Below, one piece after another: positions 22,358 to 33,859 of a DNA stretch of 64,000 nucleotides. Source of the DNA: Caulochytrium protostelioides (Eukaryota > Chytridiomycota > Caulochytriomycetes > Caulochytriales > Caulochytriaceae); the NCBI GenBank assembly GCA_003615045.1, contig ML014125.1, forward strand, positions 124,001-188,000, given 5' to 3'. Positions within the stretch are counted from its first letter, which is position 1, and each line of letters begins with the position of its first letter. The position numbers and the translations under genes were made by a program. The notes below the pieces were generated by a model. That model saw nothing but the letters and a program-made list of their open reading frames with translations, did no database searches and had not been told where the DNA came from.

Positions 22358-24556
22358 ATGCCTGCTCTGGAAACCGTTGCTCCCGACGCCGTCATGCTGA
22401 AGGCCGAGAAGCCCGAGGCGGCCGACCTCAAGGTCAGCAAGAAGGGCAAGTCTGAGAAGAAGTCCAAGTCCGACAAATCGGAGAAGAAGTCCAAGAAGGA
22501 CAAGTCTGAGAAGTCTGAGAAGAAGGAAAAGAAGGATAAGAAGCGCAAGGCCACTGACTCGGATGCCGAGCCCGAGGCTGACGGGGAGACTGCGTCGGCC
22601 GATGCGCTTCCCAAGGCCGAGAAGGCCGAGAAGGCCGCGCCGGCCAAGAAGAGCAAGCAGGCTGTGATCCAGGTGAGCGAGACGCAGGAGACCCAGGCGG
22701 AGGCCGACAAGCTCCTCATCAGCAACTTTGCCCTTGACCCGATGATTGTCAGCAACCTCCGCGCGCGCGGCATTGAGCGCCTCTTCCCAATTCAGGGCGC
22801 CACGTTCGACCCGATCGTGTCTGGCAAGGACCTGCTCGGCCGCGCCCGCACCGGCACCGGCAAGACGCTGGCCTTCGCCCTGCCCATGATCCAGCGTCTG
22901 CTCCAGCGCCGCGCCGACCTTCCCGGTCAGTACCGCGCGCGTGGTCGCATGCCCTCGATCCTCGTGATGACGCCGACGCGTGAGCTCGCGTCCCAGATCC
23001 ACCGCGAGATCGATACCCTCATTGGCACCAACGCCGGTTTGGTGACGCTCTGCCTTGTCGGCGGTACCGCTTACGACGGCCAGCGCTCGGCCTTCCGCTC
23101 GGGCGTCGACATCGTCGTCGGCACGCCCGGCCGCATCATCGACCACATCGAGCAGTCGACGTTCAAGTTGGCGCAGCTGCTCTTTGTCTGCCTGGACGAG
23201 GCCGACCAGATGCTCGATATCGGGTTCGCCGAGAACATGGAGAAGGTGCTGCAGTGCGTAAAGCAGCAGAAGGACCTCGCGGGCCCCGACCAGTGCCCCG
23301 CCCTGCAGACCCTGCTCTTCTCGGCGACCCTGCCGGACTGGGTCACCAAGACCATCAAGACGTACATGCGTCCGGACATGGTCACCGTCGACTTGATCGG
23401 CAACGACCGCCACAAGACGTCGGCGCTCATCGACCACGTGTCGATCCGCTCGAGCTGGCAGAACCGCGTGTCCATCCTCGGCGACATCGTCTTTATGTAC
23501 GGCCAGGGCGGCACCGGGCGCACGATCATCTTTGTCGAGACGAAGGCCGAGGCGAACGAGCTCGGCTTGAACGAGAAGCTCCAGACCCTTGGCGCGCAGG
23601 TGCTCCACGGCGACATCGTGCAGAAACAGCGCGAGACCGCCATCCAGGGCTTCCGCGAGGGCAAGTTTAAGGTCCTCATTGCCACCAACGTGTGCGCGCG
23701 TGGTGTCGATATCCCCGAGGTCGATCTCGTTGTCAACTGCGACCCGCCTTCGGATGTCGAGACCTACATCCACCGCTCCGGCCGTACGGGCCGTGCTGGC
23801 CGCAAGGGCGCGTGCGTGACCTTCTACAAACCCAACCAGGAATACTCGCTCACGAACATCACGCGCCGCGCCGGTGTCAAGTTCCGCAACACGGGCGCGC
23901 CGCAGCCCATGGAGGTGCTGGCGGCCAAGGCGCAGGGCGTGCTGACCGCCGTCCAGGATGAGCTGGATGCCGCCGTGCTGCCGTACTTCACGCCGGTGGC
24001 GAAGCAGCTGCTTGCCCACTACGACGGCGATGCCGAGAAGGCCCTTGCCGCCGCCATCGCGTTCGGCACCAACACGCTGGCGCCGCTGCCGACGCGCTCG
24101 CTGCTCTCCTCCAACGAGGGCTACGTGACGCTCCTCTTCAAGGCCGACCGCCACATCGGCATCGGCCTCATCCGCTCGCTCTTCCAGAACCAGTACCCGG
24201 GCATCACCTACGACGACACCATTGGCTGGCGCACCACCGCCGATGACTGCGGTGTTCTGGTGGACGTCAAGCAGCACAAGGTCAAGTACGACATGCACGA
24301 CCCGGAGGCCCCCATCCTGCTGGCGGGCAAGCCCTTCCACGACCCGAGCGTCACGGCGTCGGTGCCGTCCTCGCTGCCCGAGATGCACGAGACGCCGCAG
24401 CGCGCTGGGTTCGGCGGCGGCCGCGGCTATGGCCGTGGCGGCGCTAGCGGCGGCGGGTTCGGTGGCGGCCGTGGCGGCGGCCGCGGCGGCGGCCGTGGCG
24501 GCGGTTTCCGCGGCGGCGGTCGTGGTGGCGGCCGTGGCGGCGGCTTCCGTCGCTAA
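22358..24556 (+). CDS. Nucleolar DEAD-box RNA helicase with GUCT domain, DDX21/DDX50-like
   Basis: 732 residues from ATG at 22358 (context GCCACGATGC), chosen over the upstream open frame because the Lys/Glu-rich helicase N-terminus starts here. Residues 20-105 are a Lys-Ser-Glu-rich, nucleolar-type tail. The helicase core carries all motifs: Q-motif region ending FPIQ, motif I ARTGTGKT (about 163), PTRELASQI, TPGR, DEAD (about 280), SAT, IIFVETK, TNVCARGVDIPEVD and HRSGRTGRAGR. A GUCT domain follows at about 575-660 (LLSSNEGYVTLLFKADRHIG to GVLVDVKQHKVKYD). The protein ends in an RGG/GGR repeat tail (about 686-732) of the kind that binds RNA and is arginine-methylated. The GUCT domain is diagnostic of the Gu/DDX21 family, which acts in rRNA processing in nucleoli. 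An ATP-dependent role in ribosome biogenesis is inferred from the family. Confidence 0.93.
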   Translation: MPALETVAPDAVMLKAEKPEAADLKVSKKGKSEKKSKSDKSEKKSKKDKSEKSEKKEKKDKKRKATDSDAEPEADGETASADALPKAEKAEKAAPAKKSKQAVIQVSETQETQAEADKLLISNFALDPMIVSNLRARGIERLFPIQGATFDPIVSGKDLLGRARTGTGKTLAFALPMIQRLLQRRADLPGQYRARGRMPSILVMTPTRELASQIHREIDTLIGTNAGLVTLCLVGGTAYDGQRSAFRSGVDIVVGTPGRIIDHIEQSTFKLAQLLFVCLDEADQMLDIGFAENMEKVLQCVKQQKDLAGPDQCPALQTLLFSATLPDWVTKTIKTYMRPDMVTVDLIGNDRHKTSALIDHVSIRSSWQNRVSILGDIVFMYGQGGTGRTIIFVETKAEANELGLNEKLQTLGAQVLHGDIVQKQRETAIQGFREGKFKVLIATNVCARGVDIPEVDLVVNCDPPSDVETYIHRSGRTGRAGRKGACVTFYKPNQEYSLTNITRRAGVKFRNTGAPQPMEVLAAKAQGVLTAVQDELDAAVLPYFTPVAKQLLAHYDGDAEKALAAAIAFGTNTLAPLPTRSLLSSNEGYVTLLFKADRHIGIGLIRSLFQNQYPGITYDDTIGWRTTADDCGVLVDVKQHKVKYDMHDPEAPILLAGKPFHDPSVTASVPSSLPEMHETPQRAGFGGGRGYGRGGASGGGFGGGRGGGRGGGRGGGFRGGGRGGGRGGGFRR

Positions 24557-25865
24557 AGCCTCGTGGCTTGGCCTGCTTTCTTGCGTCGCGGCCCTGTGTG
24601 TGGGACGCACCTCGCCTCTCGCGTGAATATTTAATATCTTTAAAACTTGCCAACCCAGGTTCTCGATTGGCTCGTAAGCGTTTCTCGCGCCTGCTTCGAT
24701 CTGGCTACGCGGCTTCGTCACATGACTTTCCAGCCGTCGACATGGGCAGTCAAAAGGGAGTTGTCGCGTCGATGACGCAGTCTGATATCGCATGGCACGG
24801 CATGCGATGGTGGCTGGGCGGTGAAGGCGCGTGCTGTCGACGCCGCGCCGTGACCCGGCGGACCCGAGTCCGCCGTCGTTTTCGTGCGTGCCTCCGGCAG
24901 CTGCCAGGACCCCTTCGCTGGCGCATGCATGCCCCATGCGCCGTCCGTGGGTGCCAGAGGCTCGCGCATCGCGCAGTCGAAGCGGCCTTCGCGCGTGAGG
25001 CAGGCTGCAGGCACATGCCACCCATTTGTCATGGTGACGCTGACATATCGCGAGATGTCCCTCCGGGCCTTCCATTTTTCTTTTTGTTTTTGGCATCGCA
25101 GCCGCCGGCTTGGCCACTCCGTGGCCGGAGTCCTTCCGGCTTTTCCATTCTCACCATGGGGCGGTGCGGGGAGAAGCAGGACCACGGTGCGCCGGGGCGT
25201 GGACGCGTGCTGGTCTACCGATAACGCGGTTAGTGTCCGTCACTGTCTCGATGCTGGGTGCGCGAACGGTCGCGGCGGTGGGCCGCGCCGTCGGTGCTTC
25301 ACGACGGCGCCGTCGACCAATCAACTGCGCATCCATCCATCGTCTTCAGGGGAAGGCATCCACAGGCGCACCACCACCCGGTGTTCGCACGAGCATCGCC
25401 GGCCCCGCTGAGCATCGCAGTGCTTCCGGGACGGCCAACCGTCTCCGCTGGTCCGTGCCATGAGCATGGCTGTCGCCATGCCCATGCCCATGCCTATGGC
25501 TGCGTTCCACGACGCGTCGCGTATGCCTCTCGCTCTCGTCGCGGCGCCACCAATGTCGTGGTCGCGACGACCAGGTCAGCCGGCCGATACCTCGTGCCAC
25601 CGCGCGGACGGGACGCCATGTCTCCGGTGAGCTGCTCGTGTCCCGTGTGGGGCCACCGGGGCCGATTGGATGGCGACGGGGACCATGATGGACGGGATTT
25701 CGACGAATCGGCCCCGTTCGTTTCAAGTATGTTTCACGAGGCCGCGGGGCCCGCCGTACGGCCGCGATGGGGCCGGCGGGGGTGTCGCTGCGGCGGCGTG
25801 ACGCGAGCGCCGGTCCGAGGGAGTGCCGAGCCGAGCCGAGCCGAAGCCGAAGCCGAAGTCGGAGT

Positions 25866-25901
<36 letters not shown>

Positions 25902-26145
25902 TGCCTTCGCCGCATCGCGCGCGCCTCAGAAAGAAGAAGCCACAGAGACGACCGACGATCATCCACATCTCACGCCGCCATCACGTGGCCGCACCCGCAC
26001 CCGCGACCCGCGACTGACTCCTGCGGCTGCTTCCGCCTGCGGCTTCCGCGATCCACCGGTTCCGCACGATCTGCCGCGCGCGTGTCGACGCGGTATCCTG
26101 CATCCGCCATTTGGTCCTGCTGACGGCGACGTCTTCTCGTTGATC
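24557..26145. other. Intergenic spacer with hexamer repeats
   Basis: A short AT-rich island (AATATTTAATATCTTTAAAA, 24626-24645) follows the helicase stop and probably marks its 3' end. The remainder is GC-rich with no recognisable gene and carries the repeat at 25825-25902. Confidence 0.5.
25825..25902. repeat. GCCGAG/GCCGAA/GCCGGA-type tandem repeat
   Basis: A run that shifts from GAGCC pentamers through GCCGAA hexamers to GCCGGA hexamers, about 78 nt in total. It is noncoding and about 240 nt upstream of the DHHC start codon. Confidence 0.85.
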
Positions 26146-28108
26146 ATGAGCGGGCACGACGTCTCCGCCGACGCATCGCCCGCGCCGGCCGCCGTCGCGT
26201 CGCCCGCTGCGCCGCTCACGCCCTCCGAGTCGGAGCCCGGCGAATCGTCGGTGATGACCTGCGGATGGGCACGCGTCGCCGTGGGTCTGACGCTGCTGCT
26301 CATCACGGGGATCCCCTTCAGCGTCCACGTAAGTGACTTGATGCTTCCCGCTTGATCGCGCCAGTGACGATGGCATGGCCGCGGCATGACGCTCCGTGGA
26401 GCGGCCGGTATGAACACCAGTGTGGAGCGAATGTGAACGACTCACCTTTCTTACCCCGCTCACCCCCCGCCCGTGGCCCCTTAATGACGAGGTCTCATGG
26501 GATGATCGTGCGGATGTCATCGGTCATACCCGCCGCAACGATCGGGTGGCACAGTACTGGATTTACTGGCCATGGCTGGAATTCCATCCCGAGCGGTCGC
26601 AGCTCCTGTGGCTGGGGCCCTTCCAGGCGGGCGTCGTCGCCATGTGGGTGCACTACGCGCTCGCCTGCTTCACATCGCCCGGGTTCACGCCAGCGGACTA
26701 TGATCCCATCAAAACCCCCGGGCTCTTGATGGGCCCGCCCGCCGAGACGGTGCGCCGCTTGCCGCGGTACACGGCACCCGCGGCCTCGAGTCCGCCGCGC
26801 CAGCCGCGCCGCGGCGCCCGCCACGCGACACTGACGCTCGACCACGGCATATATCGGTATTGCCGCAAGTGCCAGCTGTACAAGCCGCCGCGGTCGCATC
26901 ACTGCTCCATCTGCCGGCGCTGCGTCCTCAAGATGGACCACCACTGTCCGTGGGTTGGCAACAACTGCGTCGGCCACGCCAATCAAGGCCACTTCGTTCG
27001 CTTCCTCGGGTCCATCCTCTACTGCACGCTGTCGTGTATGCTGCTCCTCGCCTTGCGCATGTACGATCTGTTCCGGTACCAGCAGGCGCTGGACGCCTGG
27101 CCGCGCACCATCTACTACACGGCGCCCATCACGACGGCCGAAGTCGTGTGCCTCGTGGTCGTGCTCGTGCTCCTCTTTATGCTGATGCTCAGCGTCGGTC
27201 TGCTCTTCCTGTGGCAGATCATGTTTGCCTGGAACAACACGACGACGATCGAGTCGCAGGAAAACAAGCAGATCGAAGCGCTGTGGACCCGCGGCAAGTG
27301 CGACGCCCACCCCGACGACTACCCGTACGATTTAGGCCCTTTCACCAACTTCCGCGCGCTGCTCGGGCCGTCGGTGCTGCTGTGGGCGTTCCCGCAACGC
27401 ATGCGCGGCGACGGTATCGCGTGGCCCATTGACGAGGACGCCCAGCAGCGGTTGTTGACGGATGACTGTGTCGTGGATACCGTCCCCGTCGACGCCGCCA
27501 CCGCGGCGGGGGAGGTGCCGGCCGCGCCAGCTCGCTTCGAGTGGCCGCCCAAGAGCTACCTGAACCACCGCAAAAACCAGGCCGGCCCGCGCCGTCGCGA
27601 AGTGACGGAGAAGCTGCGGCAGTCGGAAGGCCGGCAGGCCGCGCGCCGCGCCGCCGTCAGCGCTGGTCCCGCGCCCGCCGCGCCGGGGCTCGTGCGCCGC
27701 GGCAGCGAGGGCTACGTCGTGCGCGAGCTGACGCCGGAGGAGCGCGCGCGTATGCTTGCGGTCGCGGACGCCCACCTCGGCGACGGCGACGGCGATGACA
27801 ACGACGACGCGGCGCTCGCGATGCCGACGATGGAGACGGGTATGCCGCGGCCGCTCGTGCAGCTCGACCAGATCCCCGCGAGCGCTCGCCGCGCGCCGCC
27901 GTCGGACGCCGCGCGGTCCGTGACGTCGGGGCTCGACAGCGACTTCGATTCGGACATGTCGACCTCGGCGTCGGACATCGATTCCGACAGCGAGGAGACG
28001 GCCCCCGCGTCCGCGTATGAGGCCGCCGGGGCGTCCGAGCCGGCCGTGATGCCGGTGGCGCCGGCCGCCGCGGGCCGCCGAGGCGCAGCCCTCCGCCAGC
28101 GTAAATAG
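26146..28108 (+). CDS. DHHC protein S-acyltransferase, Pfa4/ZDHHC6-like, two exons
   Basis: Exon 26146..26328 joins exon 26555..28108 across a 226-nt intron (GTAAGT donor, CACAG acceptor, phase 0), giving 578 residues. Membrane helices flank the catalytic loop: [20 protein letters not shown] (about 42-61), [32 protein letters not shown] and [21 protein letters not shown]. The cysteine-rich domain reads [36 protein letters not shown] (cited here in outline), with the DHHC active site near residue 188. Downstream TTIE and the PYDLG-type segment followed by [17 protein letters not shown] match the Pfa4/ZDHHC6 group, which palmitoylates proteins at the endoplasmic reticulum. The roughly 220-residue cytosolic tail is long, Ala-rich and acidic (DSDFDSDMS) and appears lineage-specific. 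Confidence 0.9.
26329..26554 (+). other. Spliceosomal intron of the DHHC gene, phase 0
   Basis: GTAAGT at 26329-26334 and ACAG ending at 26554. Splicing fuses the first membrane helix directly to [10 protein letters not shown], consistent with the family. Confidence 0.75.
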
Positions 28109-29706
28109 ATCTCTCCTTCTCTGTATGCTCGATGACATGGCTTGTTTTTTTTATACAGCTCGCGTGTTGTTGACGCTCCCTCGCTTTGTTCCCAATACTC
28201 TCTATTACGTCGTCGCCTCCACCGTCCCTTAGCCCCAGGCGCCTGCTGCCGCGCGGCACCGCTGGCTCGGCTCTGTGATGATCTGCGTGGCGACGTGATG
28301 ATGATGATGATGGCCAAGGAGGTGGAATGAAGCGGTCGTCGTCGGTCCATCACGCCGCGCGATGCGATGGATTCCATCGCCGGATCCCATCGCGAGCGAC
28401 GCGTGCTTTCACTCGAACGAGTGCTGAGGCCAGAGATGGTCTCCGGAGAGCAAGAAAGCGGGACGGCCGGCCGCCGTCCTTGCGCGGACGGCTAGGCGGG
28501 ATCGCTGGCCGCCCACGCACCGCACCGTCCTCGGCGTCGTCCTGTCGTCGGGACGCCCGCAGCACTCGGCGTCACGGAGGTCGTGACCGTGGCGCTGCCT
28601 GCGCCTCGTCTGTGCCGTGCGCCCTCACGGCGGCGGCGGCGGCGGAACCTGGATTCTTTCTCTTGGGCATGGGCGCCCGCCTCGCCGGGTTTCCCGCGGC
28701 CTCCCGTGGCTGCTGCTGCTGTTGCTGCTGTTGCCGCTGCTGCTGCCGCCGCCGCCGCCGCCGAAATCCTCGCCTCCGCCGGCACGCAAGCCGGCGTGAT
28801 GGATCGCCGCGATCGGCCGTTTGTCGCGCCGCGAGACGGAGCGGACGAGGCGCGTGCGGGGCGGTGCGGTGGGCCATGACAGCGAGGAGCCTGGGAAGTT
28901 AATAGCCTTTGACGCCAACTCCGCTCATGGCCGCGGGGGAAGGGGGCCGCGGGAGGAGGGCCGCGGCTCTCCGGTGGGATCGCGCCGATCGGCGGGAGGC
29001 ACCGCGGCGACGGGCATGCAGCCATGGCGCCCGCGCCTGGCCGGTGGTGGAGCCATCGTGGCCAAGCACCCTCGGGGCTCGTCTCGCCGGACGGCTGCGC
29101 CCGGAACATCCTCCGGCCGATCGAATCGACGCGAAGGGCGTCGCCTCGCCTGGCTGCTGTCATACTGGGAGCGCGTGCCCCTCGCAGGTCCCGGCATTCG
29201 GTCGTTCAGGGGCGGTCGAGGGCCGTGCCGAGGCATGCGCAGCGCCGTCGATCCTTCCCGGTCCGGGTCTCCGGGCTGCTCATGGGCCGCCGACCTGGGC
29301 CGTCGCATCGCATCACATCACATCGGCCCCGGCGGCGGCCACGAGGGCGGCCACGAGGCCTCGCCACGCGAGGAGCATTGAAGCGATGGCGCCGCCGCTC
29401 AAAGACATTGGCGAGGCGTCATACGCATCAGGATCAGATTCTCTCTCATGCGTGCGAAGGAAGCAGGCGTCCGTTCGATGCGCGTCCCCACGGATCGCGT
29501 CGCGGTGCTGAACTGGTCCGCTCGATCCCGCCCTCTGCCGACGGCCATCACCGCTGGACCGTGCGGCGCTCGCCGGCTCTGCTGCGCCCTCCGAGCCCCC
29601 TCCTCCGGCCTGCCTGCCCTAGGCGCGCTGCTGCCGCTGCTGCTGCTGCTGCTCGATCCCTCCTCGGGGTCGCACACGTCTGGGTTCGTCGGCCGTGGGC
29701 GCCGCC
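28109..29706. other. Intergenic spacer with CTG/CCG runs
   Basis: About 1.6 kb without a recognisable gene. It contains interrupted CTG/CCG repeats at 28710-28762 and CTG repeats at 29628-29653, the latter about 55 nt upstream of the kinase start. It presumably carries the kinase promoter. Confidence 0.5.
28710..28762. repeat. Interrupted (CTG)n(CCG)n microsatellite
   Basis: CTG units broken by TTG and CCG, ending in a run of CCG. Noncoding. Confidence 0.85.
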
Positions 29707-32307
29707 ATGGCCTCTTCGCCGTCTCAACAGGTCCGCGCGGTCTTTTCCCAATATGACACCGACCACGATGGATTCTGGGTTTACGAGAACTTTGAGCGGT
29801 TTCTCGTCGCGCTCCGCAAAGACCATCTGAGTCCCGAGCGCAAGCTGCAGTCATGGCGGTTCCTCGATGTCGCCCGCCGCAACAAGATCGACATGGCGGA
29901 GTTTGAGCGGGGCATGGCCATCCTGTGGGACCAGGACTTTGTGATTCCGATGCCGGCCCCGATTGCGCCGCTCGCGTCCCATCCGGGGCACGGCGGTCAC
30001 GACAAGCCGCTGGCGCAGAGCCTCGAGCTGATTTCGGCGAACCGGACGACGATCCGCGGTAAGAAGCTCAACGTCGTCGTGAAGCCCGAGATGACGGACC
30101 CGATGGCGGTCTGGCTCGTCCATGAAAAGGTCGGCGAGGGATCATACGGCGAGATCTACCGAGCAACGCGCCGCGTGCCGCTCGCGACCAGTGCCGAGGA
30201 GAACACGGCGGCTCTCAAAGTCATCGACCTCGAGCGGACGTCCGACGACCTCGACGATCTGCTGACCGAAGTTGATTTCCAAGCCAAGTGCCTTTCCGCA
30301 TATCTGGCGCGGTTCTACGGGGCCTGGATGTGGGAGCGCAAGCTCTATATCGCGATGGAGTTCCTCGGCGGCGGGTCAGCCGAACAGCTGCTGCGCACGT
30401 GCAAGCTCAACGAGGATATCTGCTCCTTCATCCTGCGCGAGGTGGCGCAGGGCCTGAGTTACATGCATACCAACGGCAAGATCCATCGCGACATCAAGGC
30501 GGCCAACATTCTGTTCAGTAGCACGGGCGGCGTCAAGCTCGCCGACTTTGGCGTCGCGGCCCAGCTTACGGCCGACCGCCAGGTCCGCAACACCTTTGTC
30601 GGAACGCCGCTCTTTGTCGCTCCAGAGATCGTGCTCAGTCAGACCTACGACACCGCCGTTGATGTCTGGAGTTACGGCGTCATGGCGATCGAGCTGGCGA
30701 TGGGCGTCGCGCCGCGCGCCAACCAGCACCCCATGGAGGTGCTGTACCAGATCCCGACGTCCCCTTCGCCCCAGCTCGGGCCCGAGTTTTCGGCGGAGTT
30801 TCGCGACCTCGTGGGCCAGTGCTTGAGCAAGATTCCCGAGCAGCGGCCCAAAATGAGCGAGCTGCTCAAGTCGCATCCCTTCCTGCAGCGGCCCGTCGAG
30901 CGGCCGCAGATCTTGGCTTTGCTGCAGCACGCGCGGCAGCTCGAGCCGCGCGCCGCCTCGGCGCCCAAGCATGACATCAACGCATGGTGGCACAATTACG
31001 AGGCCATGCTGGCGCCCATGCTGCCGCCGCACGGCCCGGCCGCGCCAGCTCCGCGGCCCTCGTACAACCACTCGGCCGCCGCCGCCAAGGCCATCCACCC
31101 GCAGCTCGCCCACCTCAACGTCTCCCAGACCATCAAGAAGCGCAACACCTCCAACATGACCGGCGTCAGCATCGAGGGCGTCTGGATCCAGAGCCGTGAG
31201 CACCTGGACGCCGTCATGGCCCTCCGGCCGGGCACCGCAGGGCACGGCACCGCACGCCGCAAGCCGACGCCCAGCGCTGCCGCCATGATCGGCGCCGAGG
31301 TCGCTGTGCCGGCCCCGGCGTCGACGCTGCCCACGGGCGCGTCGACCGCGGCCGCGCCCGCCATGCCACCCGCGTCCCCGGCAGGCAGCCGCCTCAGCGC
31401 CGCCGGTCTCGCCGCGCCGGCCGTGGGGGGGACCGGCGGCTCGTACGGCCCCGCGAGCGGCCGCGTGCTCGGCAGCGTCGGGCGCCACGGCGGCGCGGCC
31501 CTCACGCCCTCGTTGCTGCGCTCCGCCGGCGTCGCGATCCGCGCCGCGCCCATCCCGGAGGCCCAGAGTCAGGCCTCGCTCAACGACGGGTCGGCGCCCA
31601 CGCCGCCGTCGCGCTCGGGGTCGGCGTCGTCGCTGACGCCGGCCTCCGGCGCCGCGGGCCGCAAGTCGCTCGCCGCGCCGGGTTCGTCGTTGCTCGCAGG
31701 GCCGGCGGTCCCGGCGCCCGGCGCGATCGCGAACTCCGCCGCCCGCCTCAGCGCGGCGAACCACGCCAACGCGCCGAGCCCTGGCTCGCAGCCGCGGGTT
31801 CCGCGTGTGTCGACGACGTCGCTGGCGATGTCGGCGACGGCGAGCGCGGTGCTGTCACCGTCGGCGTCGCCGTCGGCGTCGCCGACCGGCCTCGCGAAGC
31901 CGCGGCCGCCGGGCCTCGTCATGGGCGGCGCGCCGCCTCCCGCGATCCCCTCGCTCAAGCCGCAGCCTGTCGTGCGCCTCGTTGAGCCGCCGTCGCCGCT
32001 GGACCAGGCGATGGACGACCTCAACGAAGCGCAGCGCGAGTTCGATACCGTCAAGCTGCTCGAGGAAGACCAGCTGATGCTGATGGCTTCACGGGCGATC
32101 AGTCGCCGCAGCGCGCATGCCGTTACCCTGGGCAGCACGCCCCTGGCCGCGGCGCACGCGGCCGCCGGGGCGTCCGCGCACGGGCACCACTTAGGACCCA
32201 ACGGGCACACCATCCGGGCCGTCAGCATCCCGGCCGCCGTTGCGGGCCTCAGCGCTGCCAACTTTGGCCCGCCGGGCATGCTTCCGCTGAGCATCCCCCA
32301 TGCCACT

Positions 32308-32341
<34 letters not shown>

Positions 32342-33699
32342 CCTCATCGAGCGGCACGCTCTCCAAGCCGTTCCCGGGCAAGCTGCCCTTATCGGGTGCT
32401 CGTGCCGCTGCCCATGACGCGCATCTGCCATCACCGTCCGTCTCGGCGGCGGCGACGACGACGACGAAGCCGATGGCGGCGAGTAGCGCGGCGTTGGCAT
32501 TGACCCCGCGCCGCCTGAAAGCGCACGACGTTGGCGCGGACTTTCAAAAAAAAGTGGCACGCGATGTGCTCGAGACGGCGCGGCCGCTGGGTCCGTGGCT
32601 GTGTGCCCTTGAGTCGTTCTGGCGGCAGAACGCGCAGTTCGTGGCGCAGCTGCATACCTTGTTGGGCGAAGTGGCGCGGCCGCTCGTGTGCAACCAGCGG
32701 TCCTCGGGAACGCCGCTCACGTTTAACGCCGCGATGCTGTTCCCTGAGGACCGCGTCCGGGTCATGTTCCAGGGCCCCACGCTGTTGCACAATGTGTTCC
32801 GTGACGTCGGGCAGAGTCTCGAGGACGTGCTCGCGGATGGCGACCCGGCGACGATCGACCTGGACGTCGCGAAGCTGCTCGAAGAGCGACTCGTCTCGAT
32901 CCGCGCCGGCTATCTGGGCTGGATCAACGAGTTGACCGCCGGGCTGTACGAGTCGATACGCGCGATCCGCGACGTGCCCCGGTTCTGCGAGCTGCTCAAT
33001 GCCTCGACCACGCTGCTGCCGCGCGGCAGCCAGCTGTCCTACTACGACTACATCATGGCGCCCGCGCGACACGTCCTTGCGCTGTCGGGCCGGCTCGACG
33101 ACCTCGCAGCCCAGATCCCGGGACGTGCAGGCGCCGTCACCTGGGCCAACATGGCCGCGCACCTGCGCGAGCTGGCGGCGCTCGTCTCGGACGCCGTCCT
33201 CAACGCCGAAGCCCTGCTTACGCTCTCGCTGTCGATGGAAGGCGTGCCTCTCGCCGCGCTGCTGAAGCACGGGCAGCAGTGCGAGCTCTCGGGCCTCATG
33301 GAGCGCGTCCGCGTGCTGCCGGGCGACAAGCTGAAAGAGCACAAGCCGTTCCAGTTCGTGATGCTTAAGGATGCGCTGATCATTGCCAAGATCGTGAACC
33401 GCGAGGCCGTCGACGACGTCGTCGGGCTGAGCGACCTGCTGGACTCGCGCCGCGCCGCGCCGCGCCGCGCGCCCCGCATCGCGTTCGCATACAAGGAGCT
33501 ATGGGTGCGCGAGTTCCTCGATGCTTCGAGCCAGATCGACCCGCCGACAACGCTGCCGGTGCTGCGCCTCGATGTCGCCGTCCGCAAGGGCAGCAGCGCG
33601 ACGTATCTGTGCAAGAACCACGCGGCCCGCGATGTCTGGGTCGCCGCGTTCACGCCGCAGAGCGACCAGCTCGCCTTCTTGAAGCATCTCCGCTCCTGA
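29707..33699 (+). CDS. EF-hand / STE20-type (GCK) kinase / RhoGEF DH-PH multidomain protein
   Basis: One uninterrupted frame of 1,330 residues from ATG at 29707 (GCCGCCATGG). An EF-hand-like pair spans about 14-72, with loop DTDHDGFWVYEN. A complete GCK/STE20-type kinase domain spans about 136-393: GEGSYG loop (143-148), Lys171 in AALK, HRDIKAAN (Asp262), DFG (280-282), GTPLFVAPE activation segment, and final Arg in PEQRPKMSELL. A disordered Ala/Ser/Pro linker of about 550 residues follows. The C-terminal 380 residues fit a Dbl-homology (DH) domain (about 950-1175) and an adjacent PH domain (about 1190-1320). The DH evidence includes FWRQNAQFVAQLHTLL, IRAGYLGWINELTAGLYESI, PRFCELLN and the CR3-like SYYDYIMAPARHVLALSGRLDDL. 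The PH evidence includes FQFVMLKDALIIAK and the terminal-helix Trp in ARDVWVAAF. Kinase residues look active. A Rho-family GTPase target is inferred. I know of no standard family combining a GCK kinase with DH-PH on one chain. Confidence 0.85.
32307..32340. repeat. GCG run encoding polyalanine in the kinase-GEF linker
   Basis: About 11 GCG codons in a row within the disordered linker between kinase and DH domain. Confidence 0.85.
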
Positions 33700-33859
33700 A
33701 ACGAACCCCATCACTCGAGCGCCCTCCAGGCCTTGGTGGCCATCGAGGCCCTTCCTACCATCATCGTCGTCGCGCGGTGCGCTCTTCCCCCCATCGAATT
33801 ATCCTCAACCCACGCTGTCGGCATATGATATCGAATGATACATTCATGGGGTCGTCTAT

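Noticed and set aside
22283-25117. 944-codon minus-strand ORF opposite the DEAD-box helicase
   Set aside because: It is the mirror of a GC3-rich coding strand. Its composition (Leu/Arg/Ala/Val with His) is what the complement of helicase codons gives, and the plus strand has all helicase motifs.
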